Notes: generated by a model not told the origin, from the letters alone. A stretch of 64,000 nucleotides of DNA from Fibrisoma montanum (GCF_003583365.1 NZ_QXED01000007.1:186001-250000), one strand, 5' to 3'; numbered from the stretch's first letter, positions 47,624 to 56,315 are shown. Translations and numbers: made by a program.

Positions 47624-47750
47624 CATCTCTGACCTACCAACCCGACGTAGACAACTGGCTACCAGAGCAATTACCCTATTGCTCAGGACCTTCGGAGCCA
47701 AAACTAATGAGCAGAACACAGCCAGTGCGATTAGCCGAGTATCGCCTTTC

Positions 47751-48494
47751 TTAACCCTTCGCCCGAACACACGAAAGCCCAACAATCGGTTGCCAACTTA
47801 AGATAGCTGACCAATAGTCCCTTCCATGCACCTCAACGCCTTCAGGGGAAACCTTCACCGAGTGCCATTGAATCTGGGAAAGACCCGCGGATTGTAATGC
47901 CGTTTCGTGGGTAGCTTTTTCGAGGTGGTAGTTGGTAACGGCGATGTGAGATGCATCCGATTGATAAAAGCGATACGTGATGGCAGCTCCTTCGTCATAG
48001 CTATCGTTTTCGCGGGTGAACCCATACGGAAACATAATCGCAACACTACCCCGGAAATCAGGATTGCTGTTGATAGTAATGAAACGACCGCCGGGTTTCA
48101 AATGGTTGGCAATAACCCGGCACATCTGATCGAGTTCGTCAGCTGTGCGGGCGTAGTTAAGCAGATAACTGGCACAGATAAGGTCGAATTTTTTGTCAAG
48201 ATTGAGCAACAGAACATCCTGGCAATAATACGTTAATCCAAGTTGCGAAGCGGTTTCGGCCTCCCGCGCGAGCTGGATCATACCCTCCGAAATGTCAACG
48301 CCTGTAACCTGAGCAGCCCCTCTATACTTAATTTGCCGGGTGTAGAACCCTTCTCCACACGCTAAATCAAGCACATCCAGGTCGGCCAGATCTCCTGCCA
48401 ACTCAAAGAATGTGTACGACTCAACATAATTTCGCCAGGGTAACAACTTGGATGCCTGGTACTCTTTTGCAATTGCGTTGTAGTCGGTCGCCAT
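47751..48494 (-). CDS. Class I SAM-dependent methyltransferase
   Basis: 247 residues. The SAM-binding motif VLDLACGEGFYT (about 40-51), the acidic GVDIS after the next strand and the LKPGGRF block are typical of the class I fold. The substrate is likely a small molecule. The ATG at 48494 is chosen over the GTG one codon upstream. Followed on its strand by an attC-like repeat and preceded by a spacer; probable cassette gene. Its GC content is nearer the chromosome's than that of its neighbours. Confidence 0.85.
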   Translation of the reverse strand: MATDYNAIAKEYQASKLLPWRNYVESYTFFELAGDLADLDVLDLACGEGFYTRQIKYRGAAQVTGVDISEGMIQLAREAETASQLGLTYYCQDVLLLNLDKKFDLICASYLLNYARTADELDQMCRVIANHLKPGGRFITINSNPDFRGSVAIMFPYGFTRENDSYDEGAAITYRFYQSDASHIAVTNYHLEKATHETALQSAGLSQIQWHSVKVSPEGVEVHGRDYWSAILSWQPIVGLSCVRAKG

Positions 48495-48632
48495 CACGTA
48501 GGTGGTTAGGATAGAGAAAAGAGGAATCTTTTAACAGCAGGGGATGACTTAACAGGACGTGCGGCCTGTCGCCGGGAAGATGGAACACAAGGCAGGAAAA
48601 CCGTCCCCCCGATCGGCATTGGACACCAACGA

Positions 48633-48896
48633 TTACCGGATGTTTCGGCTACGAAGTTCAGCTTCAAGCGCTTTGAAGTTATCTTCGTTTCTCTTGCCGC
48701 CACTACCCAGACTGCCGAAAAGAATCACCAAAAGCACTATTTTAACCAATGAAGCGTGACTCATAACAGCCCAAAAAACGATACCGATGAACGCTCCGAT
48801 AATGAAGGCCCACATGATTCTCTGCTTCTTGATTTTGGCTTCTGCGACCAGCAATTCGTCTACAGTTAATTTTGAGTAGTCAATAGGGGAAGCCAT
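48633..48896 (-). CDS. Small two-helix membrane protein
   Basis: 87 residues. Polar start (DYSKLTVDELLVAEAKIKKQ), then two hydrophobic segments (about 28-45 and 50-63) separated by a short loop, and a charged helical tail. Similar small proteins of unknown function are frequent in Bacteroidota genomes. It has a good ATG start. No clear attC follows; spacer motif (48555-48575) does. Confidence 0.6.
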   Translation of the reverse strand: MASPIDYSKLTVDELLVAEAKIKKQRIMWAFIIGAFIGIVFWAVMSHASLVKIVLLVILFGSLGSGGKRNEDNFKALEAELRSRNIR

Positions 48897-48919
48897 AGTC
48901 TGTTTTCTTTGAGGGTAGA

Positions 48920-48957
48920 CAAATGCAATGTAGCGATCTGTTCAATGCTGGGCTAAA
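48920..48957 (-). other. Decayed right half of an attC-like site
   Basis: GTAGCGAT...AATGCTGGGCT aligns with the GTAGCGAGG...GATGTTAGGCT right half of the site at 51108. The left half is missing. It sits between the two cassettes with genes at 48633 and 49032. Confidence 0.3.
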
Positions 48958-49031
48958 ATACACAGCTGGGCTCACGTACACAAACACTGACCTGCTTCAC
49001 TTGTCGAGGTAGCCTAACGGGGGCGGGCTGG

Positions 49032-49772
49032 TTATTTTGAAACAGGCTTATACATTTTGACATAAGTCTCATATTTCCATTCCTCTGCAGAGGGCTTTTT
49101 TCCATTTATAGAAATAGCCGAAAATTTTACAAGTGTGTAATCTTTAGGATTTAAATTGTCTCTTTGGATCACCTGAAGCGGTAAGTATTTGTCATCTATA
49201 ATGACGGTATATGTTAGTTTCTTTTCGACGCTCAATTTCTCTAACTTGCCAAACCTGCCCATCATATAGTTATTTAGAGTGAAACGAAAAGCACTGAATT
49301 TCTTACCGTTTATTATAGTATCAGCCACTACTCTGTTAATTGAATCAGACGACAGTACAATGGGCAAAAAACGCTTGAGTGAATAGTAAGAATTCACAAA
49401 AAAGGTTTGACTGCGAAATGTGTCGTGAGATGGCTTTTTAGTTAACTCAATAGTATTTGCTTTTTTGTTTATATTGAAATATTCTTCACCGTTAAAAACA
49501 GAAGAATAAGTCTTCTCACTGTCAGTAAAAACCAAACCTAACAATGGCTCATTATTGTCGAACTCCATGTATACTTTCTTGCTAGCGTCTTTATGATAGT
49601 TTTCAGATAAATAATTCAATTCTATATAGTAATCATACTTAACATGATGTATTGAATTTAACTCTTTCAAAGTGCTTCGAATTACCTTGTTTACGACTGC
49701 GGTATCGAGAGTACTACTCGCAAAAGCGTCAGCGGTCACGAAGAATGCAAAATAAAAGAACAACGTTCTCAT
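49032..49772 (-). CDS. Secreted hypothetical protein
   Basis: 246 residues. Signal peptide (MRTLFFYFAFFVTADAFA), then a mostly beta protein with alternating strands (KVYMEFDNNEPLLGLVF, TYTVIIDDKYLPLQVIQ), which recalls the LolA/outer-membrane lipoprotein carrier-like or TlpA N-terminal fold. I do not recognise the family. AT-rich and unlike the chromosome in base use. Same strand as all other genes of the array. Confidence 0.6.
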   Translation of the reverse strand: MRTLFFYFAFFVTADAFASSTLDTAVVNKVIRSTLKELNSIHHVKYDYYIELNYLSENYHKDASKKVYMEFDNNEPLLGLVFTDSEKTYSSVFNGEEYFNINKKANTIELTKKPSHDTFRSQTFFVNSYYSLKRFLPIVLSSDSINRVVADTIINGKKFSAFRFTLNNYMMGRFGKLEKLSVEKKLTYTVIIDDKYLPLQVIQRDNLNPKDYTLVKFSAISINGKKPSAEEWKYETYVKMYKPVSK

Positions 49773-49978
49773 GAGTTTATAGTAAAGCTAAATTTAAGAA
49801 TGACTATCTGAACAAAGGCTATTCTCGTGTCCGACGCAACTTGTCCGACTTGTCAAACCAACTAATACCGGTGTTCGCGGTGTCGACCGGAGCTTGAAAT
49901 GCGAATTTGTAAGATTTTCTATCAGTTAAGTGCGGCTTATCACAATAATGCTAGTTACTATATACTTATTGTGTTTAC

Positions 49979-50065
49979 CCTCAACGCCCGGAGGGCTGAT
50001 GGTGAACAAAAGACAAGATAAAACTCAAGTATGTTACAACCTTTACACCCTCTGCTTCGTTAGGT
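49979..50065 (-). other. attC-like site (weak)
   Basis: CCTCAAC (49979-49985) and GTTAGGT (50059-50065) serve as core boxes. GGTGAACAAAAG on the left pairs with CTTTACACC on the right, and GGAGGG with CCCTC. It lies after the lipoprotein gene at 50224. Confidence 0.4.
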
Positions 50066-50223
50066 GCCAGTTTGGCTAGCCGGGCAGTTTCCTGTCCGAG
50101 GTAAGTGGACCCCGCAGAGCTGACTAACCAAGCACAGCACCGAATAAGCTGAGAGAGGCAGAAGCTTGTCCTCTGAATAGCGCATTGTAACAACTTGAGA
50201 CGTGTGATCTTACAGACTTTATG

Positions 50224-50847
50224 TCATTTATCCTTTATTAGTACGTCCTTGATCTTTATTCGGAACAGTCCTTCAGTGAAACGAGCCGTTTCCGGCAGGC
50301 CGTTTTGGAGTCGGTTAAAGACGGTCATATCTTCATTGAGCGAAAGGGTAAAACGCCCTTCTACTATGCCTGACGAATGATTCACTTTTGTTACCCTAAC
50401 CCAACTATGTTTTGATCCATTATCGACATATCGCTTCATTGTTCCACCAGAATTACCCACATAATAAAAGCTAGTTCGCTCTTTTTTCAAGCTGCCGCGC
50501 TTGTCGAGGTCAGCAATCAGGGTGCGACCCTTTTTCAATGGAATATTGTAGATAGTCAATTGTTGAGTTAGGGTACATTCGGGATCTACACAACCATTAT
50601 CGGTATTCGGGTTAGGCTTATCACCCATACCGGGATAATCAATGTCGGTAAAGACTAGCAGATTAAACTGTCGAACGTCTTCTAATTTTTGGGTCGGCTC
50701 CTTAATTCGTAATACCTGACCGGTTCCATACCAGCTAGAATCATTGAGTATACTAGTCACAGTAAATGGGCTGTTAGCAGGCAAAGAAGGTTGTCGAGCA
50801 CATCCACCAATCAAGAGTACGAGCGCGCTGAAATAAAGACTTTTCAT
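50224..50847 (-). CDS. Hypothetical lipoprotein
   Basis: 207 residues. Lipoprotein signal with LIGGC lipobox (Cys16). The mature part is mainly beta (VLRIKEPTQ, FNLLVFTDIDYPG), with CVDPEC (two cysteines six apart). No family recognised. Moderate AT-richness. Followed by the weak attC-like site at 49979-50065, and so probably the gene of one cassette. Confidence 0.6.
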   Translation of the reverse strand: MKSLYFSALVLLIGGCARQPSLPANSPFTVTSILNDSSWYGTGQVLRIKEPTQKLEDVRQFNLLVFTDIDYPGMGDKPNPNTDNGCVDPECTLTQQLTIYNIPLKKGRTLIADLDKRGSLKKERTSFYYVGNSGGTMKRYVDNGSKHSWVRVTKVNHSSGIVEGRFTLSLNEDMTVFNRLQNGLPETARFTEGLFRIKIKDVLIKDK

Positions 50848-51107
50848 TCTAACTCAGTTTGTAGTTAAGTTTGATTGATGCAGATAAAGTGGTTTTTCAT
50901 AAATACCGTTCGAAATAAACGTATTTGTCGACGTTTTGTCGCCTAGTAGTTGACCTTTTCAATCAGACGCGATACGCCAGCAAAAACATGCTATCCAGCG
51001 GTGACTAGCCTGTCGACCGGAACGCGAAACACCAACATAAATACACTCACTATCAATTATTTACCCTGTCGCCCGATACGTGAACTACCCACTAACTTGA
51101 ACGGGAC
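50848..51107. other. Spacer without gene
   Basis: Holds two copies of the CCTGTCGMCCG-type spacer motif (about 50997-51020 and 51063-51078). No convincing ORF on either strand. Confidence 0.5.
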
Positions 51108-51171
51108 ACCTAACGCCAATATATGGTGATGACGACCGTAGCGAGGCATTTACACACATGGGATGTTAGGC
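51108..51171 (-). other. attC-like site
   Basis: ACCTAAC (51108-51114) and GTTAGGC (51165-51171) match RYYYAAC/GTTRRRY exactly. The centre (GGTGATGACG...CGTAGCGAGGCATTTACAC) is shared with sites at 53601 and 54577. It lies downstream of the ECF sigma gene. Confidence 0.65.
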
Positions 51172-51429
51172 TGTCAGACCTTGCTTTTAGGACAAGCTTC
51201 CTGTCACTGGCAACCAAGCCACACACGCGGAGCGAACTACTAACGTTGAAGCATTGGCGATGTGACGGTATTCATTGAACGTCCAGCCCCAGACCGCTGC
51301 TGAATATAGTTAATTATGTTGATGATAAGCACTCCAGTCAAATGTTGTTCGTAACGCTGGAACAGTTGCTGAGGCTTGCACATAGCTGATTGCTTGTTCG
51401 TTGCCCCGACATATACGCCAATGCATTTG

Positions 51430-52680
51430 TTAGCTGCTGTTTCTCTTTTCTGCAAGAGTTGCTATTGTTTTACCAAGTTGCTTTTTCTCCAAAGGTGAAT
51501 TTGTCAATCGGATAGATTGGTTATAATGGTCTATGGCTTTGTCTGTATCGATAGCAGAATATAAATAGCCAAGTAATGAATGATAGTAACTGTTTGTCGG
51601 CAAACCTAATTTTGCTGCTTCGTTTATTGCTTTTTCATTTCCGTAAATTTTTGCAAAGGCAAATGTTCTGTTTAATGCAGCACCGGACGAATACTCCCAT
51701 AACAGAAGCTCATTATACAACTCTAAAATGTGCTTCCATTTGCCATTATCAATATTGGTTGTATGCCAATAAGCAATGCTTGCTTCAAGGTGATATTTTG
51801 ACAGTTCCTTGGTAGCATAGGCGTTTACTAAATAATAATTCCCTTTATTAATCAGATCTTTGTTCCAAAGCGCGGTGTCCTGCTCTTCAAAAAGAACAGC
51901 GCCGTCAGCAACTATTCTTGCTTCAAGTCTTGAACTTTGAAAACATTGCAAGGCAAGAAGGGCATTTACTTTCGAATTGTTAGTATGGGCATTCTCCGTC
52001 AATGTTAGTGTCAAGCGCATTGCCTCAGCGCATAAATCTTTTCGAACTAAATTGTCGTTTGATTTAGAAAAATAGCCTTCGTTGAATAAAAGATAAAGTG
52101 TGGTCAGAACGGTGTCAAGCCGCGATCCGATATCTTCTGCTCGCAATTCCTCAATCTTAAAATTCTGAATGCGTAAATGTTCTCGTGCCCTAAATAATCT
52201 TTTTTTGATTGTTTCTTTATTGCTTAAAAAAGCATTGGCTATTTCTTCAACACTAAAGCCGCAGAGAATTTGCAAAGCCAAACACACTTGCGCTTCTTTG
52301 GCAATGGCAGGATTGCAAACTGCAAACATCATTGCCAACTGACTGTCCCTGAAGTTTTGTTCCGTAAAATCAATGTCCGTGAAACAGTGGTCATGGCTTT
52401 TCTCCATAATTGTTTTCACTACATTACTTTCAAAAATTGCATTTCGTTTCAGGTAGTCTTTTGTTTTGTTTTTTGCAACAGTATACAACCATGCCGTCGG
52501 GTTCTCGGGCGGTCCGTGTAAGCTCCATACTTCGGTTGCTTTTAAAAACGTATCACTTGCAATGTCTTCTGCAATTTCAATATGCTTCAAACCAAACTGA
52601 CGGCATAGAACAGCCGTCAGTTTGGTATATTCCAATCTAAACAAATGTGGCAAAAGGACGTGGCTCACATTTTCTTTCAC
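51430..52680 (-). CDS. ECF sigma factor with TPR-like C-terminal extension (ECF42-like)
   Basis: 416 residues from a GTG start; the next GTG four codons in is possible. Sigma region 2 (about 10-75; FGLKHIEIAEDIASDTFLKA), region 4 (about 110-165; FSVEEIANAFLSNKETIKKRL) and a helical extension of about 230 residues (LLALQ, YHSLLGYLYSAIDTDKAI). This layout matches ECF42-type sigma factors, which are regularly paired with YCII/DGPF-type proteins, as here. No anti-sigma is seen; the extension may regulate it. AT-rich and probably a transferred cassette. Confidence 0.88.
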   Translation of the reverse strand: MKENVSHVLLPHLFRLEYTKLTAVLCRQFGLKHIEIAEDIASDTFLKATEVWSLHGPPENPTAWLYTVAKNKTKDYLKRNAIFESNVVKTIMEKSHDHCFTDIDFTEQNFRDSQLAMMFAVCNPAIAKEAQVCLALQILCGFSVEEIANAFLSNKETIKKRLFRAREHLRIQNFKIEELRAEDIGSRLDTVLTTLYLLFNEGYFSKSNDNLVRKDLCAEAMRLTLTLTENAHTNNSKVNALLALQCFQSSRLEARIVADGAVLFEEQDTALWNKDLINKGNYYLVNAYATKELSKYHLEASIAYWHTTNIDNGKWKHILELYNELLLWEYSSGAALNRTFAFAKIYGNEKAINEAAKLGLPTNSYYHSLLGYLYSAIDTDKAIDHYNQSIRLTNSPLEKKQLGKTIATLAEKRNSS

Positions 52681-52866
52681 TTGTTACACAGGTTTATTGA
52701 CACGCTTGTAAATAGTTGTCCTATTTACAATGCCTGCCGGTGTCATACTCGATCTACTTATTCTTTTTGGATTGTTGCTATTTGCCTAACCAAGCCTATG
52801 GCACGAGAAAAGGAGGCAAATCGCAAGACAATAAACGAAATGCTTTTCATTTAAAGCAGAATGAGA

Positions 52867-53223
52867 TCAACTCTGATCATCCGGGGTAGTCACGGCTCTT
52901 ACTTCCACATTACCGCCTTCTTTTAATATGGGACAACCTTTGGCTAATTCAACAGCTTCATTAATGTCGGTTGTCTTAACGATGATGTAGCCTTGGATGA
53001 ACTCTTTAATTTCTGTGTACGGTCCGTCAGATACAATGTTGTCAGGCTTAACGGTTTTGGCACTTGAGACCGAAAGCCTGTTGCCATTGTTTGCCAGCTT
53101 GTCTTGAGCAGCAAGGCTACCAAACCAATTCATCCAATCAGTTATCACCTGCTGCATTTGTTCTGGTGACGGTGCATCAGCTGGAGTAGTGCTGTTTCTG
53201 AAAATAAACACGAATTCTTTCAT
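52867..53223 (-). CDS. YCII/DGPF-type protein
   Basis: 118 residues. FRNSTTPADAPSPEQMQQ near the start and SDGPYTEIKEFIQGYIIVK in the middle match the DGPF/YCII-related family, which forms a ferredoxin-like dimer of unclear activity. It is the first gene of a pair with the ECF sigma gene 186 bases downstream, a known ECF42 arrangement. The sigma factor probably controls or is controlled in concert with this gene. Confidence 0.85.
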   Translation of the reverse strand: MKEFVFIFRNSTTPADAPSPEQMQQVITDWMNWFGSLAAQDKLANNGNRLSVSSAKTVKPDNIVSDGPYTEIKEFIQGYIIVKTTDINEAVELAKGCPILKEGGNVEVRAVTTPDDQS

Positions 53224-53600
53224 GTTAAACTAATTTTCTTGTTACGAATAATGATTACGTCTTCATCACGATTGAAAAATAGAAATGGGGACACCAATGT
53301 CGATTTTTTTTCGCGATGAAGGTTCTATCAAAATTGTAACTAACTCGCTGATTGCCGCACTTTTAATACAAAATACATACCGCCCGGCGACCCGGTTCGC
53401 ATTTTGTATTGCTGTATGTCTTCAAGCCTGCCTGTTAGGGCGCTCGCCCTGTTGCAAAGACGCTAACTAGCAACCCTAAACCTGACTTGTCGGGACGTTC
53501 GCCCTGTCAGCTTCCACCTTCCGAAAGAGCTAAAGCCCGACCTCTGGGACGTGCAACCTGTCGCCGGAACGCTGCTTTGCAAGCACGTAATGGCCGGTTC
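53224..53600. other. Spacer with clustered 20-25-base motif
   Basis: No gene. Three copies of a related imperfect motif lie at 53434-53455, 53492-53511 and 53546-53567 (typical: GGGACGTTCGCCCTGTC, GGGACGTGCAACCTGTCGCC), each able to fold into a short stem. Confidence 0.55.
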
Positions 53601-53662
53601 ACCCAACGACTCCATGTGGTGATGAACGTGTAGCGCACATTTACACACATGGCCGGTTGGGC
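53601..53662 (-). other. attC-like site (best example)
   Basis: ACCCAAC (53601-53607) and GTTGGGC (53656-53662) are perfect core boxes. Next to them CCATGTG and CACATGG pair as L boxes. The centre holds GTGTAGCGCACATTTACAC. It lies directly after the PIN toxin gene, where a cassette's attC is expected. Confidence 0.7.
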
Positions 53663-53708
53663 TGTTAGTCTGACCTCGCGGCCTGCATCCTGTCACCCGA
53701 AAGCTAAT

Positions 53709-54125
53709 TTATGCTGATTCAGGGCCGTATTGATGTTTATACTTAGGTCGGTAAAAGCTGATGCCCTCGACAAAATCAAAATCCTTTTTGTTGAAGGTGA
53801 ATAATTCAACGGGATACGTTAGAGCGGTTGCTGCAATGATCATATCAGCTATGCCCGGTCGCTTGGCGTAGTGTTCCCATGTCAGAGTGAGGAGTTGGCG
53901 CGAAATTTCAGCATCCAAACCAATTAAGTTGAACTTATTGATGGTTTCGACCGTCTTGCGCTTCTCGCTGCGTTTCATGCCAACGTACATCTCCGCTTCC
54001 GAAATCACACTCAGATACAGTCGGTCAAAACCAAGTTCATCTAATTCCTGAACCATCACCGGCACTCCTCGGAAGTAGTCAAACAATACGTTAGAATCGC
54101 AAAGGACTATCTTCTTTTTGGCCAT
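53709..54125 (-). CDS. PIN-domain toxin (VapC-like)
   Basis: 138 residues. The PIN active-site acids are in place: Asp10 in LCDSNVLFD, a Glu in VISEAEMYVG, and an Asp in IADMIIAATAL, with KKDFDFV later. Such proteins are metal-dependent RNases that stop translation when not held by an antitoxin. The start overlaps the end of the antitoxin gene by 19 bases. Toxin-antitoxin pairs are common cargo of large chromosomal integrons, where they stabilise the array. Confidence 0.88.
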   Translation of the reverse strand: MAKKKIVLCDSNVLFDYFRGVPVMVQELDELGFDRLYLSVISEAEMYVGMKRSEKRKTVETINKFNLIGLDAEISRQLLTLTWEHYAKRPGIADMIIAATALTYPVELFTFNKKDFDFVEGISFYRPKYKHQYGPESA

Positions 54126-54328
54126 GCTTTTGCCCGGATTGAGGTCATTGTGCGTTCATCATTAGCCCAGATCCCACCGAAAGCGGATGGTGTTTCGCCA
54201 GATTTGGCGTTACTCTTACGTAATAGTGGAATTGTCACTTCGAGTTCTGGCTCAGTTTGAATACCGTTCTCACTCAACAGCTTTACAGCTTTGGCGTAAT
54301 CTTCATCGTTGACAGTTAGTGTTTTCAT
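54107..54328 (-). CDS. Antitoxin partner of the PIN toxin
   Basis: 73 residues. Begins MKTLTVNDEDYAKAVKLLSE, a short helical start, and the C-terminal half is polar with Trp and Arg residues (GIWANDERTMTSIR) likely to dock into the toxin. I do not recognise a named DNA-binding fold. The overlap with the toxin gene and small size support the role. It should also repress its own promoter, which lies in the spacer to 54640. Confidence 0.7.
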   Translation of the reverse strand: MKTLTVNDEDYAKAVKLLSENGIQTEPELEVTIPLLRKSNAKSGETPSAFGGIWANDERTMTSIRAKAWPKRR

Positions 54329-54576
54329 CGTCTTGCAGCGTATTGTACAATATTACAACAACTTGGGCATGAATTTGGCTCGTCATCAACAGCTTTGTCC
54401 AAGTTTGAATGTGGGTGCAGTCGCCTTGCCGCCAGAGTGCAGCCCTTCAAGCCTAACCTGCCCAACTTAAGCGTTTGTCTTGTCAACCTGAAGCTGAAGA
54501 TGGAAGCCAAAACTTACCTAACCGGGGCGTTCGCTTTGTCGCACGAAACCCGGATTTGAAACAGCTTAGACGGTAC
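54329..54576. other. Spacer with promoter of the toxin-antitoxin cassette
   Basis: No gene. It contains two spacer motifs (about 54470-54490, and GGGGCGTTCGCTTTGTCGC at 54523-54545). The AT-rich part next to 54328 is a likely promoter. Confidence 0.45.
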
Positions 54577-54640
54577 ACCCAACGACCCCATGTGGTGATG
54601 ACGAGCGTAGCGAGACATTTACTCACATGGAAGTTTGGGC
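54577..54640 (-). other. attC-like site
   Basis: ACCCAAC (54577-54583) and GTTTGGGC (54633-54640; one extra T) are the ends. CCATGTGGTGATGACGAGCG and CACATGG inside are shared with 53601-53662. It follows the secreted-protein gene at 54725. Confidence 0.6.
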
Positions 54641-54724
54641 TGTTTCGCCTAACCTCGCGGCCTGCTTCCTGTCGCCCGACAAGCCGCCCACGCGAAGCGA
54701 AAGAAAATCCTAACTCAAAAAAAC

Positions 54725-55204
54725 TCATTCTACAACCCGAAATGTGTAGCCCCGTTTAACTTTTTTTAGAGGCTTCCCATTCATCAACAAACCCAACCCA
54801 ACTCCCACAGGTATGATGATGGCGGCTCGGCTGATGAATCTACCGCCCCACGTTCGACCTTCATATTTGCTGCTGTTAGCACCTGGCAAAAACAGTATCG
54901 GTACTACGCTAGCGTAAGGACTTAAACGGCGCATGGACAGGCCAAACTTCGACGTTTTTTTCATTCCTTTAATTTCACCAAGTGCAATCCGCTCAATTCC
55001 CTTGCGAGTTGAGACCAAGATGGAATCCGTTTTCACAGTAATTAGTTGGCCAACTGCGTTCCGTTTTGAGAACGTATTGATTACCACATAATCATTAAGA
55101 GCTACCGTTGTGAAGACCCTGTCATCCGGTCTGATAATTTGTAGATTCTGGCCTTTGCAAATCACCCCCGTGAGAAAGAGACAAAGGAAAAATGTGCTTT
55201 TCAT
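54725..55204 (-). CDS. Secreted hypothetical protein
   Basis: 159 residues from the ATG at 55204, which begins a signal peptide (MKSTFFLCLFLTGVICKG); an upstream ATG at 55228 is less likely. The mature protein is beta-rich with GKPLKKVKRGYTF at the end and a glycine-rich hydrophobic stretch (AAIIIPVGVGLGLL) that may be membrane-associated. Family not recognised. AT-richer than chromosome average. Most upstream clear cassette gene. Confidence 0.6.
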   Translation of the reverse strand: MKSTFFLCLFLTGVICKGQNLQIIRPDDRVFTTVALNDYVVINTFSKRNAVGQLITVKTDSILVSTRKGIERIALGEIKGMKKTSKFGLSMRRLSPYASVVPILFLPGANSSKYEGRTWGGRFISRAAIIIPVGVGLGLLMNGKPLKKVKRGYTFRVVE

Positions 55205-55647
55205 AAAACAGTTGAGATGAGTGAACACTTACTGGACTAATAACAATTTACAATTACAAAAAGAAAAACATCTCCGCAAGAATGTTCCTTCTGTCGCCAA
55301 AGCGTAAAAAGCAACGTAAAAAACCTACTCAACTTCGGCGCTTCCTCTGTCACAGGTAACGTAAAGAGCAAGGTAAATCCTGTCCCTGCGGGGCGGTCAT
55401 TGTGTCGCTGGGAACGTAAAACTCACCACGGCTTTACGTTGGCACCCAACAAGTATATGTACGCCAACTTGCGGAACTACTATTCCCTAATAATCAGCGG
55501 TATGTAGTTAAGTGCAACCGATCTATTCTATAAAACAGATGATCTTGTTTATGCTTAAAGTAAACGGACTTTTACGTCTGTTGCAACGTTCGGTTTCGTT
55601 TTTTGACACGTCGATTTCCCCTAGTTTTTCGAATCGGCCCGGCTCAG
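55205..55647. other. Spacer at the right end of the array
   Basis: No gene. Spacer-motif copies near 55285, 55339 and 55389. ACCCAAC at 55444-55450 and GTTAAGT at 55507-55513 could be a weak attC, but the inner pairing is poor. No integrase gene is seen. Confidence 0.45.
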
Positions 55648-56034
55648 TCACTTAAAATTGTACTCGATCCGCTTTACATCGTACTTGCCGGTCCGCTCAA
55701 ATCGGGAGACGATCTCAGACTGCTTCTCTTCGGCTTCCTTGGCATCCGTGTACGTTTTCAACTCACTCATGCAGCCGCTGCCGGTTGCGCAGACCTTGTT
55801 GACGTGGCCGATGAACAGGCTGGACAACCGCTTCAGGTCACCTTCTCCGCCCGTGGTGCTGTACAGATCCGTGTACAATAGTTGCAGTCGCCTGGAGGGT
55901 TGGCCTTTAGCCGGCTGCTCCATGGCACAACCAAAGTAGTAATACGTCTGCCGACGCCCCGCATCAGGTGCTGTAGATACGATAAAGCCCGAACAGAGCA
56001 GGCCCAGAACAAACAGGCTTAGTAGTTTTTTCAT
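55648..56034 (-). CDS. Secreted hypothetical protein
   Basis: 128 residues from the ATG at 56034 (an upstream TTG is rejected). Signal peptide (MKKLLSLFVLGLLCSGF), a mature domain with three cysteines (GCAMEQ, VCATGSGCM) and a helix rich in Glu (DAKEAEEKQSEIVSRFE). No family recognised. GC content is like the chromosome, so it probably lies outside the cassette array, though it shares its strand. Confidence 0.6.
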   Translation of the reverse strand: MKKLLSLFVLGLLCSGFIVSTAPDAGRRQTYYYFGCAMEQPAKGQPSRRLQLLYTDLYSTTGGEGDLKRLSSLFIGHVNKVCATGSGCMSELKTYTDAKEAEEKQSEIVSRFERTGKYDVKRIEYNFK

Positions 56035-56315
56035 AGTCAATCTGTGTCGAAGATAGGTAGTTTTAAATCGGTTTTGTCAGCTGGCCTACGTTCCGGTACT
56101 GGCCAATCTCACCTGATCGTACAGAAATAATCGTACCAAACTTGCCAACTCGAAGATACAGCCTGAGCCTTTCCGTCCTCTACTGCGCGACGGGTTTGGC
56201 TCCCCCATTGCGTTCAACTATTTACAAATCTTTATCCCTTCCGTACACTTTTTCGGCGAAAATTTGTTCAACCCACATAGAAACTCACGTTACTACGTAA
56301 GAATACCCGTTTTTC

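Larger units (their letters stand above)
47024..47750. other. Non-coding spacer of the cassette-like region
   Basis: No credible gene. It holds two or three copies of a GTGCGGCTTGTCACC-like spacer motif (47165-47250), the MITE-like hairpin at 47421-47512 and the second 63-bp repeat. A 94-codon plus-strand frame at 47174 runs through these repeats and is judged chance. Confidence 0.6.

Noticed and set aside
49981-50193. 70-codon minus-strand frame
   Set aside because: It is mostly within the attC-like site and spacer, without a family or good start context.
51240-51455. 71-codon minus-strand frame
   Set aside because: It overlaps the end of the ECF sigma gene and lies in a spacer with repeats.
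45980-55520. Prophage or transposon island
   Set aside because: No phage structural genes, integrase, transposase or terminal repeats spanning the region were seen; unit-wise attC-like sites fit better.
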